Position numbers and translations under genes: made by a program. 64,000 nt of DNA from Nocardia gamkensis NBRC 108242. Its GTDB lineage: Bacteria; Actinomycetota; Actinomycetes; Mycobacteriales; Mycobacteriaceae. Under the pieces are notes generated by a model. That model was given only the letters and a program-made list of their open reading frames with translations. It had not been told where the DNA came from and searched no databases. This document shows positions 10,722-19,282 of the stretch, one piece after another (within the stretch, counting starts at the first letter, position 1; each line of letters begins with the position of its first letter). The stretch is taken from contig NZ_BDBM01000009.1 in assembly GCF_001612985.1 (NCBI RefSeq), positions 62,001 to 126,000 on the forward strand, written 5' to 3'.

Positions 10722-12392
10722 TCAGTGGATTCCTTCGGCGAGCGGCCCGAGCGCCAGCGCGGGCAGGAAGGTGAGCGCGACCAGGATCACCGTCACGCCG
10801 ACGACCATGCCGACGAACTGCGGCCGGTGCGTCGGCAGCGTGCCGATCGACGCGGGGGTGGTGCCCTGCCGGGCCAGTGAACCGGCCAGCGCGAGGACGA
10901 AGATGATCGGCAGGAAGCGGCCGAAGAGCATGGCGAGACCGAGTGCGGTGTTGTACCACTCGGTGTTGCCGGTCAGGCCCGCGAAGGCGGAGCCGTTGTT
11001 GTTGGCGGCTGAGGTGAACGCGTACAACACCTCCGACAGACCGTGCGGCCCTGAGTTCAGCATGCTCGCTCGCTGCCCGGGCATCGCCATCGCCGCTGCC
11101 GTGGCGATGAGCACGATCAGCGGGCTGATCAGAAAATACGAAGCGGCGAGCTTGATCTCGCGTGGCGTGATCTTCTTGCCGAGGTATTCCGGTGTGCGCC
11201 CGACCATCAATCCGGCGACGAACACCGTGATCACCGCCAGGATCAGCATGCCGTACAGACCCGATCCGGTGCCGCCCGGCGCGACCTCCCCCAGCTGCAT
11301 ATCGAACATCGTCATCAATCCGCCGAGGCTGGTGTAGGAGTCGTGGAACGAGTCGACGGCTCCGGTGGAGGTCAGTGTCGTCGAGGCGGCGAAGGTCGCC
11401 GAATTCGCCACACCGAAGCGCTGTTCGGCGCCCTCCATGGACGCGCCGATCGCGGTCGGCACAGTGCCGTGGTGCTGGAGCTGGAAAAGATCGGTCAACG
11501 TGACACTGATCAGTGCGATCGTCCCCATCACCGCGACGATCGCGTAGCCCTGCTTGCGACTGCCCACCATCCGGCCGAAGGTGCGCGGCAGCGAGAAGCT
11601 GATCACCAGCAGCAGGAAAATCTCCAACCAGTTGGTCCAGGCAGCCGGGTTCTCGAAGGGGTGCGCGGAGTTGGCGTTGTAGAAGCCGCCACCGTTGGTG
11701 CCCAGTTCCTTGATCACTTCTTGGCTGGCGACCGGCCCGCCGGTGATCGTCTGCCCGGTGCCGTTCAGGGTCTGCGCCACCTGATCGTGCAGGTGGAAGT
11801 TCTGGATCACACCGCCCGCCACCAGCACGACCGCGAACACGAACGCGATCGGCAGCAGAATGCGCAGCGTGCCGCGCACCAGATCCACCCAGAAGTTGCC
11901 GAGGTCGCCGGTGTGCCTGCGGGCGAACCCGCGCACCAGCGCAACCGCCACGGCCATGCCGACCGCCGCCGAGACGAAGTTCTGCACGGCGAGCCCGGCC
12001 ATCTGTACCAGGTGCCCCTGGGTGGATTCACCGGAATAGTTCTGCCAGTTGGTGTTCGTCACGAAACTGACGGCGGTGTTCCAGGCCAGCGCGGGCGTCA
12101 TCGTGGTGCCCGGATAGTTCAGGTGCAGCGGCAATCTGCCTTGCAGGAGTTGGAAAAAGAACAGGAAGAGAATGCCGACCGCCGAGAAGGCCAGCACACT
12201 GCGTGCATAGACCGGCCACGGCTGCTCGACTTCCGGTTGCGCGCCGATCAAACGGTAGACGAGGCGTTCGGCACGAGAGTGTCTTCGCCCCTCGTACACC
12301 CGGTACATGTAATCCCCCAGCGGCACGTGCACCAGCGCGAGCGCCAGGATCAGGGCCGCCACGAAGACGGCCCCGGCGGTTGTCGCGCTCAC
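10722..12392 (-). CDS. kdpA: Potassium-transporting ATPase subunit A
   Basis: KdpA (556 residues) is the K+-selective channel-like subunit, related to the SKT/Trk family. Selectivity-filter-like loops are visible at [12 protein letters not shown] and [19 protein letters not shown], followed by further loops at [12 protein letters not shown] and [16 protein letters not shown]. About ten hydrophobic helices run through the chain. The GTG at 12392 directly follows the kdpF stop, with a GAGAGG ribosome site inside the end of kdpF. Confidence 0.97.
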   Translation of the reverse strand: MSATTAGAVFVAALILALALVHVPLGDYMYRVYEGRRHSRAERLVYRLIGAQPEVEQPWPVYARSVLAFSAVGILFLFFFQLLQGRLPLHLNYPGTTMTPALAWNTAVSFVTNTNWQNYSGESTQGHLVQMAGLAVQNFVSAAVGMAVAVALVRGFARRHTGDLGNFWVDLVRGTLRILLPIAFVFAVVLVAGGVIQNFHLHDQVAQTLNGTGQTITGGPVASQEVIKELGTNGGGFYNANSAHPFENPAAWTNWLEIFLLLVISFSLPRTFGRMVGSRKQGYAIVAVMGTIALISVTLTDLFQLQHHGTVPTAIGASMEGAEQRFGVANSATFAASTTLTSTGAVDSFHDSYTSLGGLMTMFDMQLGEVAPGGTGSGLYGMLILAVITVFVAGLMVGRTPEYLGKKITPREIKLAASYFLISPLIVLIATAAAMAMPGQRASMLNSGPHGLSEVLYAFTSAANNNGSAFAGLTGNTEWYNTALGLAMLFGRFLPIIFVLALAGSLARQGTTPASIGTLPTHRPQFVGMVVGVTVILVALTFLPALALGPLAEGIH

Positions 12393-12479
12393 TCAGAACC
12401 TCTCGGGAAACAGCAGCGCCGCGATCAGGTAGATCGCCACGCCGACAGCGAGAACCAGACCGATCCAATTCGCGGTCAC
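12393..12479 (-). CDS. kdpF: KdpF small membrane subunit
   Basis: This 28-residue peptide begins MTANWIGLVLAVGVAIYLIA and ends ALLFPERF: one membrane helix with the LFPE(R/K)F end typical of KdpF. KdpF stabilises the KdpABC complex in the membrane. The GTG at 12479 overlaps the stop of the preceding 27-codon gene by four bases, with a GTGGAG ribosome site before it. Confidence 0.88.
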   Translation of the reverse strand: MTANWIGLVLAVGVAIYLIAALLFPERF

Positions 12480-12559
12480 AATTTCTCCACCCCGCGCTGG
12501 ACCAACCCCAGCAGCGCGAACGCAGCCACGGTGAGCGCGGTGAACACGACGACCGACAT
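12476..12559 (-). CDS. 27-residue membrane peptide leading the kdp operon
   Basis: The frame encodes 27 residues starting MSVVVFTALTVAAFALLGLV and ending QRGVEKL: a single hydrophobic helix with a basic/acidic tail. The ATG at 12559 follows a strong GGAGGGAGG ribosome site. Its TGA overlaps the kdpF GTG (TTGTGACC), so the two are translationally coupled. From memory, similar tiny proteins precede kdpF in other actinobacteria. It may be a second KdpF-like subunit or a leader peptide; its function is unknown. Confidence 0.7.
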   Translation of the reverse strand: MSVVVFTALTVAAFALLGLVQRGVEKL

Positions 12560-12860
12560 GACTCCACAACCTCCCTCCGCGCGCCGGGACGCGGCGCATC
12601 AGAGCGAGTGAACCGCCCGTCCGGGCCCGCCGACCGGCTCCTGACGACTTCTTGATGCTCCGATACTCGGCATTTGCGCTTCGTTGACGGCCGCGCGACG
12701 TCCCGCAAGTAACCCGTCAAGGAATCCCGGTGAACCGTCAGCACACCGTAAAGATCGAGGTCGGCGGGTCCGGCGGCGGTAGAAGTGGAGAGCCGGACCA
12801 CGCGGACCATTCCAGCGCGCGACCGGTGCCGAACGGCCCGGAGAGAAGAGAGGGATCGCA
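12560..12860. promoter_or_regulatory. Divergent control region of the kdp operon with TCAAG(A/G)A(A/G)TC repeats
   Basis: This 301-base gap separates the minus-strand kdp operon from the plus-strand small ORF and kdpDE. Two related decamers face away from each other: TCAAGAAGTC on minus (12646-12655) and TCAAGGAATC on plus (12717-12726), 8 of 10 identical. One reads towards kdpFABC and one towards kdpDE. They are candidate KdpE sites by position only. I could not assign -10/-35 elements with confidence. Confidence 0.4.
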
Positions 12861-12986
12861 ATGTCGGTAGTCGTCCTCGTCGCCACATTCGTCTGCTGCG
12901 CGCTGGTCATCCGCGCGCTCGGAACTCGTGAACAGACGCGGCGGCCCCTACCGGTCACGATCGAGGCGGACGATGCGCGCCGGTGA
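12861..12986 (+). CDS. 41-residue hydrophobic peptide upstream of kdpD
   Basis: The frame begins MSVVVLVATFVCCALVIRAL, a single membrane helix with two cysteines, and ends in a charged tail EADDARR. An AGAGAGGG ribosome site sits seven bases before the ATG, and GC-rich third positions match neighbouring genes. It points towards kdpD, 101 bases away. It starts with the same MSVVV as the small peptide on the other side of the divergent promoter. The function is unknown. Confidence 0.55.
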   Translation: MSVVVLVATFVCCALVIRALGTREQTRRPLPVTIEADDARR

Positions 12987-13087
12987 CGGGGACCGGCGAC
13001 GCGGCGCGGCAGCACCATGCCCGTGGCAGCACGCCGTGGTGATCGAGCCTTGCGCGGCCCGGCAGCGCGACGCGCGATGATGAACAC

Positions 13088-15634
13088 GTGAAACGCGGTC
13101 AGCTGCGTATCTACCTCGGCGCCGCGCCGGGAGTCGGCAAGACCTACGCCATGCTCGGCGAGGCGCACCGGCGACTGGAACGCGGCCGCGATGTGGTGGC
13201 CGGGGTGGTCGAAACCCACGGCAGGGAGAAGACCGCGACGCTGCTCGACGGCATCGAACGCATACCGCCGAAGTCGATCGAGTATCGCGGCAGCACGTTC
13301 GCGGAACTCGACGTCGAGGCGGTACTGCGGCGTGCGCCCGCGGTGGTGCTGGTCGACGAGCTGGCGCACACCAACGCCCCCGGAAGCAAGCACGAGAAGC
13401 GCTGGCAGGACGTGGCGGAACTGCTCGACGCTGGCATCGACGTGATTTCCACGGTCAACGTGCAGCACCTGGACAGCCTCAACGACGTCGTGGAGCGGAT
13501 CACCGGCATCCAGCAGCGCGAAACCGTGCCCGACGCGGTGGTACGCGGGGCGGACCAGGTCGAGCTGGTCGATATCACCCCGGAAGCGCTGCGGCGCAGA
13601 CTTTCGCACGGCAACGTGTACGCCGCCGAGAAGATCGACGCGGCGTTGCGCAACTACTTCCGCGCGGGGAACCTCACCGCGCTGCGCGAACTGGCGCTGC
13701 TGTGGCTGGCCGACCAGGTGGACGCCGCGCTGGCCAGGTACCGGGCCGACCACAGGATCACCGAACTGTGGGAGGCCAGAGAGCGCGTCGTGGTGGCGGT
13801 GACCGGCGGCCTGGAATCGGAGACGATCGTGCGCCGGGCCGGCCGCATCGCCACCAAATCCAGCGCCGACCTGGTGGTCGTGCACGTGGTGCGCGGCGAC
13901 GGCCTGGCGGGCGTCTCCACCGAGCGGCTGGCGCGGCTGCGCGAGCTGGCGGCCAGCCTGGACGCGTCGCTGCACACCGTCACCGGCGAGGACGTGCCCA
14001 CCGCGTTGCTCGAGTTCGCCCGCGAGGTGAACGCCACCCAGCTGGTGCTCGGCACCTCCCGCCGCTCGCGCTGGGCTCGCATCTTCGATGAGGGCATCGG
14101 CTCCACGGTGGTGCAGCGCTCCGGCAAGATCGACGTGCACATGGTGACGCACGAGCAGGCCCATCGAGGCTTCCGGTACGCGGCCCTGCATCCGCGCCGC
14201 CCCGTGGCGGCCTGGCTCGCCGCCGTTGCCGTACCGGCCCTGGTCTGTGCCGTCAGCGCCGCTTACCTCGATGATGTGCTCGATCTCGGCGGCATCAGCG
14301 CCGTGTTCGTCGTGGGTGTGGTCGCGGTGGCATTGCTCGGCGGCGTGGTGCCCGCGTCGTTCTCGGCCCTGCTGTCCGGCCTGCTGTTGAACTGGTTCTT
14401 CGCGCCGCCGCGCTACAGCCTGACCATCGCCGAGCCGAACAGCTTCATCACCGTGGTGGTGCTGCTCATCGTCGCCGTCGCGGTGGCGGCGCTGGTCGAT
14501 CTGGCCGCGAAACGAACCGGCCAGGCGCGCAAGGCATCCCGGCAAGCCGAACTGCTCACCATGTTCTCCGGCGCCATCCTGCACGGCGCGGATCTGCCCC
14601 GGCTGCTCGAACAGATCAGAGAGGTCTTCGCGCAGCGCGCGGTCTGCCTGGTGTCGGGTGACCGGATGCTCGCCGAGGTGGGTGCCGACCCGCCGCGGCG
14701 CCCCTCGGACGCGGACACCGTGGTCGAGGCGGGCGATGGGGGCCACTGGCTGCTGCTGGCGGGCCGACCGCTGGCGGCGGCCGACCGCCCGGTGCTCAAC
14801 GCGGTCACCAACCAGGCCGTCGCCTTGGTGCGGCAGGCGCGGCTGGCCGAGGAGGCCGGCGCCGCCGCGGCCCTGCTGGAGGCCGACCGCCTGCGGCGGG
14901 CGTTGCTCTCGGCGGTCGGTCACGACCTGCGCACCCCGCTGGCCGGCGCCAAAGCGGCGGTGTCCAGCCTGCGCAGCGACGACATCGAGTTCTCCCCGCA
15001 GGACACCGCCGAACTGCTGGAGACGATCGAGGAATCGGTGGACCAGCTCACCGCGCTGGTCGGCAATCTGCTGGATTCTTCCCGGCTCGCGGTCGGCGTC
15101 GTCACCCCGCGAGTGCGGCGGGTCTACCTGGACGAGGCGGTGCACCGCGCGCTGCTGAGCGTCGGGATGGGTGCGCGCGGACTGCGCCGCGCCGCGATGG
15201 ACCGGATCCGCATCGAGGTCGGCGACGTGTCGGTGCGCGCCGACAGCGGTCTGCTGGAACGCGTGCTGGCCAACCTGATCGACAACGCGCTGCGGCACGC
15301 GCCACGCGCGGGCACGGTCCGGGTCACCGCTGAACGGGCGGGCGAACGGGTCTCGATCGCGGTCGTCGACACCGGTCCCGGCGTGCCGCAAGGTACCGAG
15401 GAGCAGCTGTTCGAACCGTTCCAGCGCCTCGGGGACCGGGACAACACCACCGGAGTCGGGCTCGGTCTGTCGGTGGTGCGCGGGTTCGTCGAAGCGATGG
15501 GCGGCACCGTGCACGCCGAGCCGACCCCCGGCGGAGGATTGACCATGCTGGTCGACTTGCCCGGCGGCGAGCCGCCTGACGTGGACGGTACGGGCGGCGG
15601 CGCGGCGCACGAAACGACGCGCGCGGGTGAGTGA
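13088..15634 (+). CDS. kdpD: Osmosensitive K+ channel sensor histidine kinase KdpD
   Basis: KdpD (848 residues) senses K+ limitation or osmotic stress and phosphorylates KdpE. Domains in order: N-terminal KdpD domain with P-loop GAAPGVGKT (residues 11-19) and VVLVDELAHTNAPG; a Usp-like domain around 230-360; four membrane helices around 375-480; a GAF-like region; then HisKA with SAVGHDLRTPLAGA (His612) and HATPase boxes NLIDNALRHAP, DTGPGVP and GLGLSVVRG. The ATG at 13088 fits the family N-terminus. kdpE follows about 30 bases later in the same operon. Confidence 0.97.
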   Translation: MKRGQLRIYLGAAPGVGKTYAMLGEAHRRLERGRDVVAGVVETHGREKTATLLDGIERIPPKSIEYRGSTFAELDVEAVLRRAPAVVLVDELAHTNAPGSKHEKRWQDVAELLDAGIDVISTVNVQHLDSLNDVVERITGIQQRETVPDAVVRGADQVELVDITPEALRRRLSHGNVYAAEKIDAALRNYFRAGNLTALRELALLWLADQVDAALARYRADHRITELWEARERVVVAVTGGLESETIVRRAGRIATKSSADLVVVHVVRGDGLAGVSTERLARLRELAASLDASLHTVTGEDVPTALLEFAREVNATQLVLGTSRRSRWARIFDEGIGSTVVQRSGKIDVHMVTHEQAHRGFRYAALHPRRPVAAWLAAVAVPALVCAVSAAYLDDVLDLGGISAVFVVGVVAVALLGGVVPASFSALLSGLLLNWFFAPPRYSLTIAEPNSFITVVVLLIVAVAVAALVDLAAKRTGQARKASRQAELLTMFSGAILHGADLPRLLEQIREVFAQRAVCLVSGDRMLAEVGADPPRRPSDADTVVEAGDGGHWLLLAGRPLAAADRPVLNAVTNQAVALVRQARLAEEAGAAAALLEADRLRRALLSAVGHDLRTPLAGAKAAVSSLRSDDIEFSPQDTAELLETIEESVDQLTALVGNLLDSSRLAVGVVTPRVRRVYLDEAVHRALLSVGMGARGLRRAAMDRIRIEVGDVSVRADSGLLERVLANLIDNALRHAPRAGTVRVTAERAGERVSIAVVDTGPGVPQGTEEQLFEPFQRLGDRDNTTGVGLGLSVVRGFVEAMGGTVHAEPTPGGGLTMLVDLPGGEPPDVDGTGGGAAHETTRAGE

Positions 15635-15667
15635 GGTGTCCGGGTGACGACACAGGAGGCGGCGGTT

Positions 15668-16372
15668 GTGACGAAGACGCCCGAGGCGATGGCGACGAAG
15701 GTGCTCGTGGTCGACGACGAACCGCAGATCGTGCGCGCGCTGCGAATCAACCTGTCGGTCCGTGGCTACGAGGTGATCACCGCCGCGACCGGTGGCGCGG
15801 GTCTGCGCGCGGCCGCCGACCGGCACCCGGACGTCGTGATCCTCGACTTGGGCCTGCCGGACATGGACGGCATCGAGGTGCTCGCGGGATTGCGCGGCTG
15901 GACCTCGGCGCCGGTGATCGTGCTGTCGGCGCGGACGGATTCCGCCGACAAGGTCGAAGCGCTGGATGCGGGCGCCGACGACTACGTGACCAAACCGTTC
16001 GGCATGGACGAGTTGCTGGCCCGGCTGCGGGCCGCCGTCCGGCGCGGCGCCACCGATACCGACGCCTCGGCCCCGGTGGTGACCACCGACTCGTTCACCG
16101 TCGACCTGGCCGCCAAGAGGGTCACCAAGCGAGGCCATACCGTGCACCTCACGCCCACCGAATGGGGCATGCTCGAGATGCTGGTCCGCAATCGCGGCAA
16201 GCTGGTCGGGCGGCGCGAACTGCTGCGCGAGGTCTGGGGGCCGTCCTACGCCACCGAGACCCACTACCTGCGGGTCTATCTGGCGCAATTGCGCCGCAAA
16301 CTGGAGGACGATCCGTCGCGCCCGAAGCATCTGCTCACCGAGGCGGGCATGGGTTACCGGTTTCAGGAGTAA
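15668..16372 (+). CDS. kdpE: Two-component response regulator KdpE
   Basis: KdpE activates the kdp operon when phosphorylated by KdpD. The receiver domain begins KVLVVDDEPQIVRAL and has the acceptor aspartate in VILDLGLPDMDG (Asp60 from this start) and the lysine in YVTKPFG. The C-terminal OmpR-type winged helix has HLTPTEWGMLEML and ETHYLRVYLAQLRRKLEDDP. I choose the GTG at 15668 because a perfect AGGAGG (15654-15659) lies eight bases before it. A longer start at GTG 15644 is in frame but lacks such a site. Confidence 0.95.
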   Translation: MTKTPEAMATKVLVVDDEPQIVRALRINLSVRGYEVITAATGGAGLRAAADRHPDVVILDLGLPDMDGIEVLAGLRGWTSAPVIVLSARTDSADKVEALDAGADDYVTKPFGMDELLARLRAAVRRGATDTDASAPVVTTDSFTVDLAAKRVTKRGHTVHLTPTEWGMLEMLVRNRGKLVGRRELLREVWGPSYATETHYLRVYLAQLRRKLEDDPSRPKHLLTEAGMGYRFQE

Positions 16373-16470
16373 TCCCGGCCACGGGCCGCCGACGGCGCGG
16401 AATGGCGCGACGGGGCACGGCGTTGCCAGGCGCGCGAGTTGATTGCGACGACAATGGCAGGATCGAACCC

Positions 16471-16932
16471 ATGGCTGAACACACCGCTACACCCGCCACC
16501 GCGGCGCCGAGCGCGCCGGAGCCCACCACACTGTGGGTCGAACGCACCGGAACCAGGGCCTACACCGGACGCAGCTCCCGTGGCGCCGAGGTCCTGATCG
16601 GTTCGCAGGGCGTCCCCGGTGTGTTCACCCCCGGCGAGCTGCTGAAGATCGCGCTGGCCGCCTGCTCCGGCCTGAGCGCGGACTTCCCGCTGTCGCGCAA
16701 ACTCGGCGACAACTTCGACGCGACCATCCGCGTCTCCGGCGACGCCGACCGGGAGAACGAGGTCTACCCCCAGCTGGACGAAGTGTTCGAACTCGATCTC
16801 AGCGACCTCGACGACGAGGCCCGCGAGCGGTTGCTGGTCACCGTCCAGCGTGCGATCGACAAGGTCTGCACGGTGGGACGGACGCTGAAGGCGGGGTCGA
16901 AGGTGACGCTGTCGTTCGACATCGAGGCCTGA
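16471..16932 (+). CDS. OsmC/Ohr family protein
   Basis: This 153-residue protein has the OsmC-fold pattern TGRSSRGAEVLIGS, then FTPGELLKIALAACSGL with the first conserved cysteine, and AIDKVCTVGRTLKAG with the second. Members reduce organic hydroperoxides through a two-cysteine cycle. The ATG at 16471 gives a family-length product. Its TGA overlaps the acyP ATG by one base. In M. tuberculosis the same pair lies between smc and fpg (from memory), which fits its place here in a split syntenic block. Confidence 0.88.
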   Translation: MAEHTATPATAAPSAPEPTTLWVERTGTRAYTGRSSRGAEVLIGSQGVPGVFTPGELLKIALAACSGLSADFPLSRKLGDNFDATIRVSGDADRENEVYPQLDEVFELDLSDLDDEARERLLVTVQRAIDKVCTVGRTLKAGSKVTLSFDIEA

Positions 16933-17210
16933 TGGACGAGGCCGTTCGGTTGAGCGCCTGGGTGCACGGCCTGGTCCAGGGCGTGGGTTTCCGCTGGTGG
17001 ACTCGGTCGCGGGCGCTGGAGCTCGGGCTGGTCGGGCAGGCGAGGAATGCCAGGGACGGCCGGGTGCACGTGATCGCCGAGGGGCCGCGACCGGCCTGCG
17101 AGCGGTTGCTCGCACAGCTGCGTTCCGGCGATACTCCTGGTCAGGTCAGGTTGGTTGTGGAAAGCTGGGAGCCCGCGCGGGGTGATTTGACCGGTTTCGA
17201 GGAGCGGTAG
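16932..17210 (+). CDS. acyP: Acylphosphatase
   Basis: This 92-residue enzyme hydrolyses acyl phosphates such as acetyl phosphate or 1,3-bisphosphoglycerate. Catalytic Arg21 lies in HGLVQGVGFRWW and catalytic Asn39 in GQARNARDGRVHV, both at family positions. The length is normal. The start overlaps the OsmC stop (TGATG). Confidence 0.93.
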   Translation: MDEAVRLSAWVHGLVQGVGFRWWTRSRALELGLVGQARNARDGRVHVIAEGPRPACERLLAQLRSGDTPGQVRLVVESWEPARGDLTGFEER

Positions 17211-17241
17211 TGGTGGTTCGGGCGACGAGGGGGGTACAGCG

Positions 17242-18054
17242 GTGAGCACGCTGAATCCGGGTGACGACGAGCGCCGGGACGATCCCAAGCGGCCTTCCGG
17301 GACGCCACGCCCCGACGAGAACGATCCGGCCGCGGCCACATCCGGGTCCGGCGACGAACAGGACTGGTCGACGCCCGTCTCCGGTGGCACGGAACCCGCT
17401 TCCACGCCGGGTGGCCCCGAGCAGTCCGAGATCGACTGGTCGACGCCCACTTCGGTGCCGCCCGGCAGTCCGAGCGGTCCGGCCGAGCAGCAACCACCCG
17501 CCGAGCACCCGCCTCGTCCCGGCAGTATCCAGCGGCAAGAAGCCGGCGTGACCCAGCCCCGCCCGCCCACGGTGGCCGAGCTACGGGCGAGGGACAAGGC
17601 CCGCAAGCGCGCCGAAGAAGCGCAGCGCGCGGCCGCGGCGGCCGAGGAGGCCAAGAAGCGCACCCGCAAGCGCGTCATGATCGGCGGTGCCGCCATTGTC
17701 GGCGTCGCCGCGCTGGTCGGCGGCGGCTACCTGACCTATCGCGCCTTGACCGCCCCGGACCGGGTCACCGCTCAGTGCGTGAAAGTCGAGAACGGCCAAG
17801 AGATCGTGGTGGACGACTCCCACTGCGGCGACGGTCGTCCCGGTTTCATCGGCGACACCGGTGTCGGTCCCGGTCTGATCATCCTCGGCGGCGGACCGCA
17901 GTACCGCTACTACTACGGCGGCACCGGCACCGTCGGCAGACCGCCCACCGGCGGCACCACCATCAAACCGAAAGGCGCCGAGATCAAGACAAAGAGCGGC
18001 ACCACGATCCAGCGCGGCGGCCTGGGCAGCAAGAGCACCGGCGGAGGGTCGTAG
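17242..18054 (+). CDS. Membrane protein with Gly/Tyr-rich C-terminus, possibly DUF1190 (YgiB/YjfM)-like
   Basis: This 270-residue protein has a long acidic, Pro-rich N-terminal part (residues 1-120) that looks disordered, a charged helix rich in AEEAQRAAAAAEEAKKR, and one membrane helix near residues 148-170. The outer part contains CVKVENGQEIVVDDSHC and then Gly/Tyr-rich sequence (GGPQYRYYYGGTG) ending in a GGGS run. A Gly/Tyr-rich C-terminal region beside a YgiC/YjfC-type ATP-grasp gene resembles the E. coli YgiB/YjfM (DUF1190) arrangement; that link is an inference. The stop is immediately followed by the next gene's ATG. Confidence 0.78.
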   Translation: MSTLNPGDDERRDDPKRPSGTPRPDENDPAAATSGSGDEQDWSTPVSGGTEPASTPGGPEQSEIDWSTPTSVPPGSPSGPAEQQPPAEHPPRPGSIQRQEAGVTQPRPPTVAELRARDKARKRAEEAQRAAAAAEEAKKRTRKRVMIGGAAIVGVAALVGGGYLTYRALTAPDRVTAQCVKVENGQEIVVDDSHCGDGRPGFIGDTGVGPGLIILGGGPQYRYYYGGTGTVGRPPTGGTTIKPKGAEIKTKSGTTIQRGGLGSKSTGGGS

Positions 18055-19218
18055 ATGCGGCGCGTGCGGGATACTCCCCGGGCCGGCTGGCAGCAGATCA
18101 TCGAGGGCCAGGGCCTGGTCTACGGTTCGCCGGGACGGGACGCGAGCGGTCAGCCGCGGCCGTACTGGGACGAGTCGGTGCACTACGAGTTCGAGATGCC
18201 GGAGATCCTCGCCTTGGAGGCCGACGTCGAACTGCTGCACTCGATGTGCCTGAACGCGGTGGAGCACATCGTGTTGACCGAGCGGTACGCCGATTTCGGT
18301 CTGCCCGAATGGAGCTGGGGCCCGATCGCCGAATCCTGGCGGCGCTCCGACCCGCACGTGTACGGGCGCTTCGACCTGCGTTACGACGCGCGACGCCCGG
18401 CGAAACTGCTGGAGTACAACGCGGACACGCCGACCTCGCTGCTGGAGGCGGCGATCGTGCAGTGGCACTGGCTGACCGACCGCTACCCCGGCGGCGACCA
18501 GTGGAACTCGTTGCACGAGAAGCTGGTCGAGCGGTGGGGCGAGCTGCGCGACGTGCTGCCCAGCGCGCAGTTGCATTTCACCTGGTCCGGCGCGGACGCG
18601 ACCGGTGAGGACAACGTCACCACCGCCTACATGCAGGAGACCGCGGCCGAGGCCGGGTTCGACACCATCGCGCTGCCGATCGAGGAGATCGGCTTCGATT
18701 CCGCGCTGGAACGTTTCGTCGATCTGGCGGAGGCTCCGATCGAGGCGATCTTCAAGCTCTACCCGTGGGAGTGGGCGCTCGACGACGATTTCGGCAAGCG
18801 CGTCGTGGACAGCCTGCCGGAGACCATGTGGATCGAGCCGCTGTGGAAGACGCTGCTGAGCAACAAGGCGATCCTGGCGGTGCTGTGGGAGATGTACCCG
18901 GGCCACCCGAATCTGCTGCCCGCCTATCTCGACCAGCCCAACGAGCTCACCGAGTACATCCGTAAACCGAAGCTGGGACGCGAGGGCGCCAATATGACGA
19001 TCGTCGGCGCCGGTTTGGAGACCGCGACCGGTGGCGTCTACGGCGAGGAAGGTTACGTGTACCAGTTGCTGGACCCGCTGCCGGAATTCGACGACATGCG
19101 TCCGGTGCTCGGCGCGTGGATCGTCGGCGACGCCGCGGCGGGCCTCGGCATCCGCGAGACCGCGGGACTGATCACCGACGACGGCTCCGCCTTCGTCCCG
19201 CACCGCATCATCGATTGA
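18055..19218 (+). CDS. Glutathionylspermidine synthetase-like ATP-grasp ligase (YgiC/YjfC family)
   Basis: This 387-residue protein matches the synthetase half of the glutathionylspermidine synthase family and lacks the amidase half. Typical segments are AGWQQIIEGQGLVY, PYWDESVHYEF, DLRYDARRPAKLLEYNADTP, LYPWEWALDDDFGK, NLLPAYLDQPNELTEYIRKPKLGREGANM and PVLGAWIVGDAAAGLGIRE. The family is ATP-grasp and ligates an amine to a carboxylate. The organism appears to use mycothiol rather than glutathione, so the real substrate is probably not glutathione. It is the middle gene of a tight trio with the DUF1190-like and DUF350 genes. Confidence 0.9.
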   Translation: MRRVRDTPRAGWQQIIEGQGLVYGSPGRDASGQPRPYWDESVHYEFEMPEILALEADVELLHSMCLNAVEHIVLTERYADFGLPEWSWGPIAESWRRSDPHVYGRFDLRYDARRPAKLLEYNADTPTSLLEAAIVQWHWLTDRYPGGDQWNSLHEKLVERWGELRDVLPSAQLHFTWSGADATGEDNVTTAYMQETAAEAGFDTIALPIEEIGFDSALERFVDLAEAPIEAIFKLYPWEWALDDDFGKRVVDSLPETMWIEPLWKTLLSNKAILAVLWEMYPGHPNLLPAYLDQPNELTEYIRKPKLGREGANMTIVGAGLETATGGVYGEEGYVYQLLDPLPEFDDMRPVLGAWIVGDAAAGLGIRETAGLITDDGSAFVPHRIID

Positions 19219-19282
19219 ACCTCGTCACCGGCAAGCACGAAATAATCTCGGCCGCCCGCCAATCCCTCTCGGAAGGATCAAG

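Noticed and set aside
12599..16330. 1,243-codon minus-strand frame opposite kdpD and kdpE
   Set aside because: Both plus-strand genes have complete domain sets; the antisense frame has no family and begins and ends arbitrarily.
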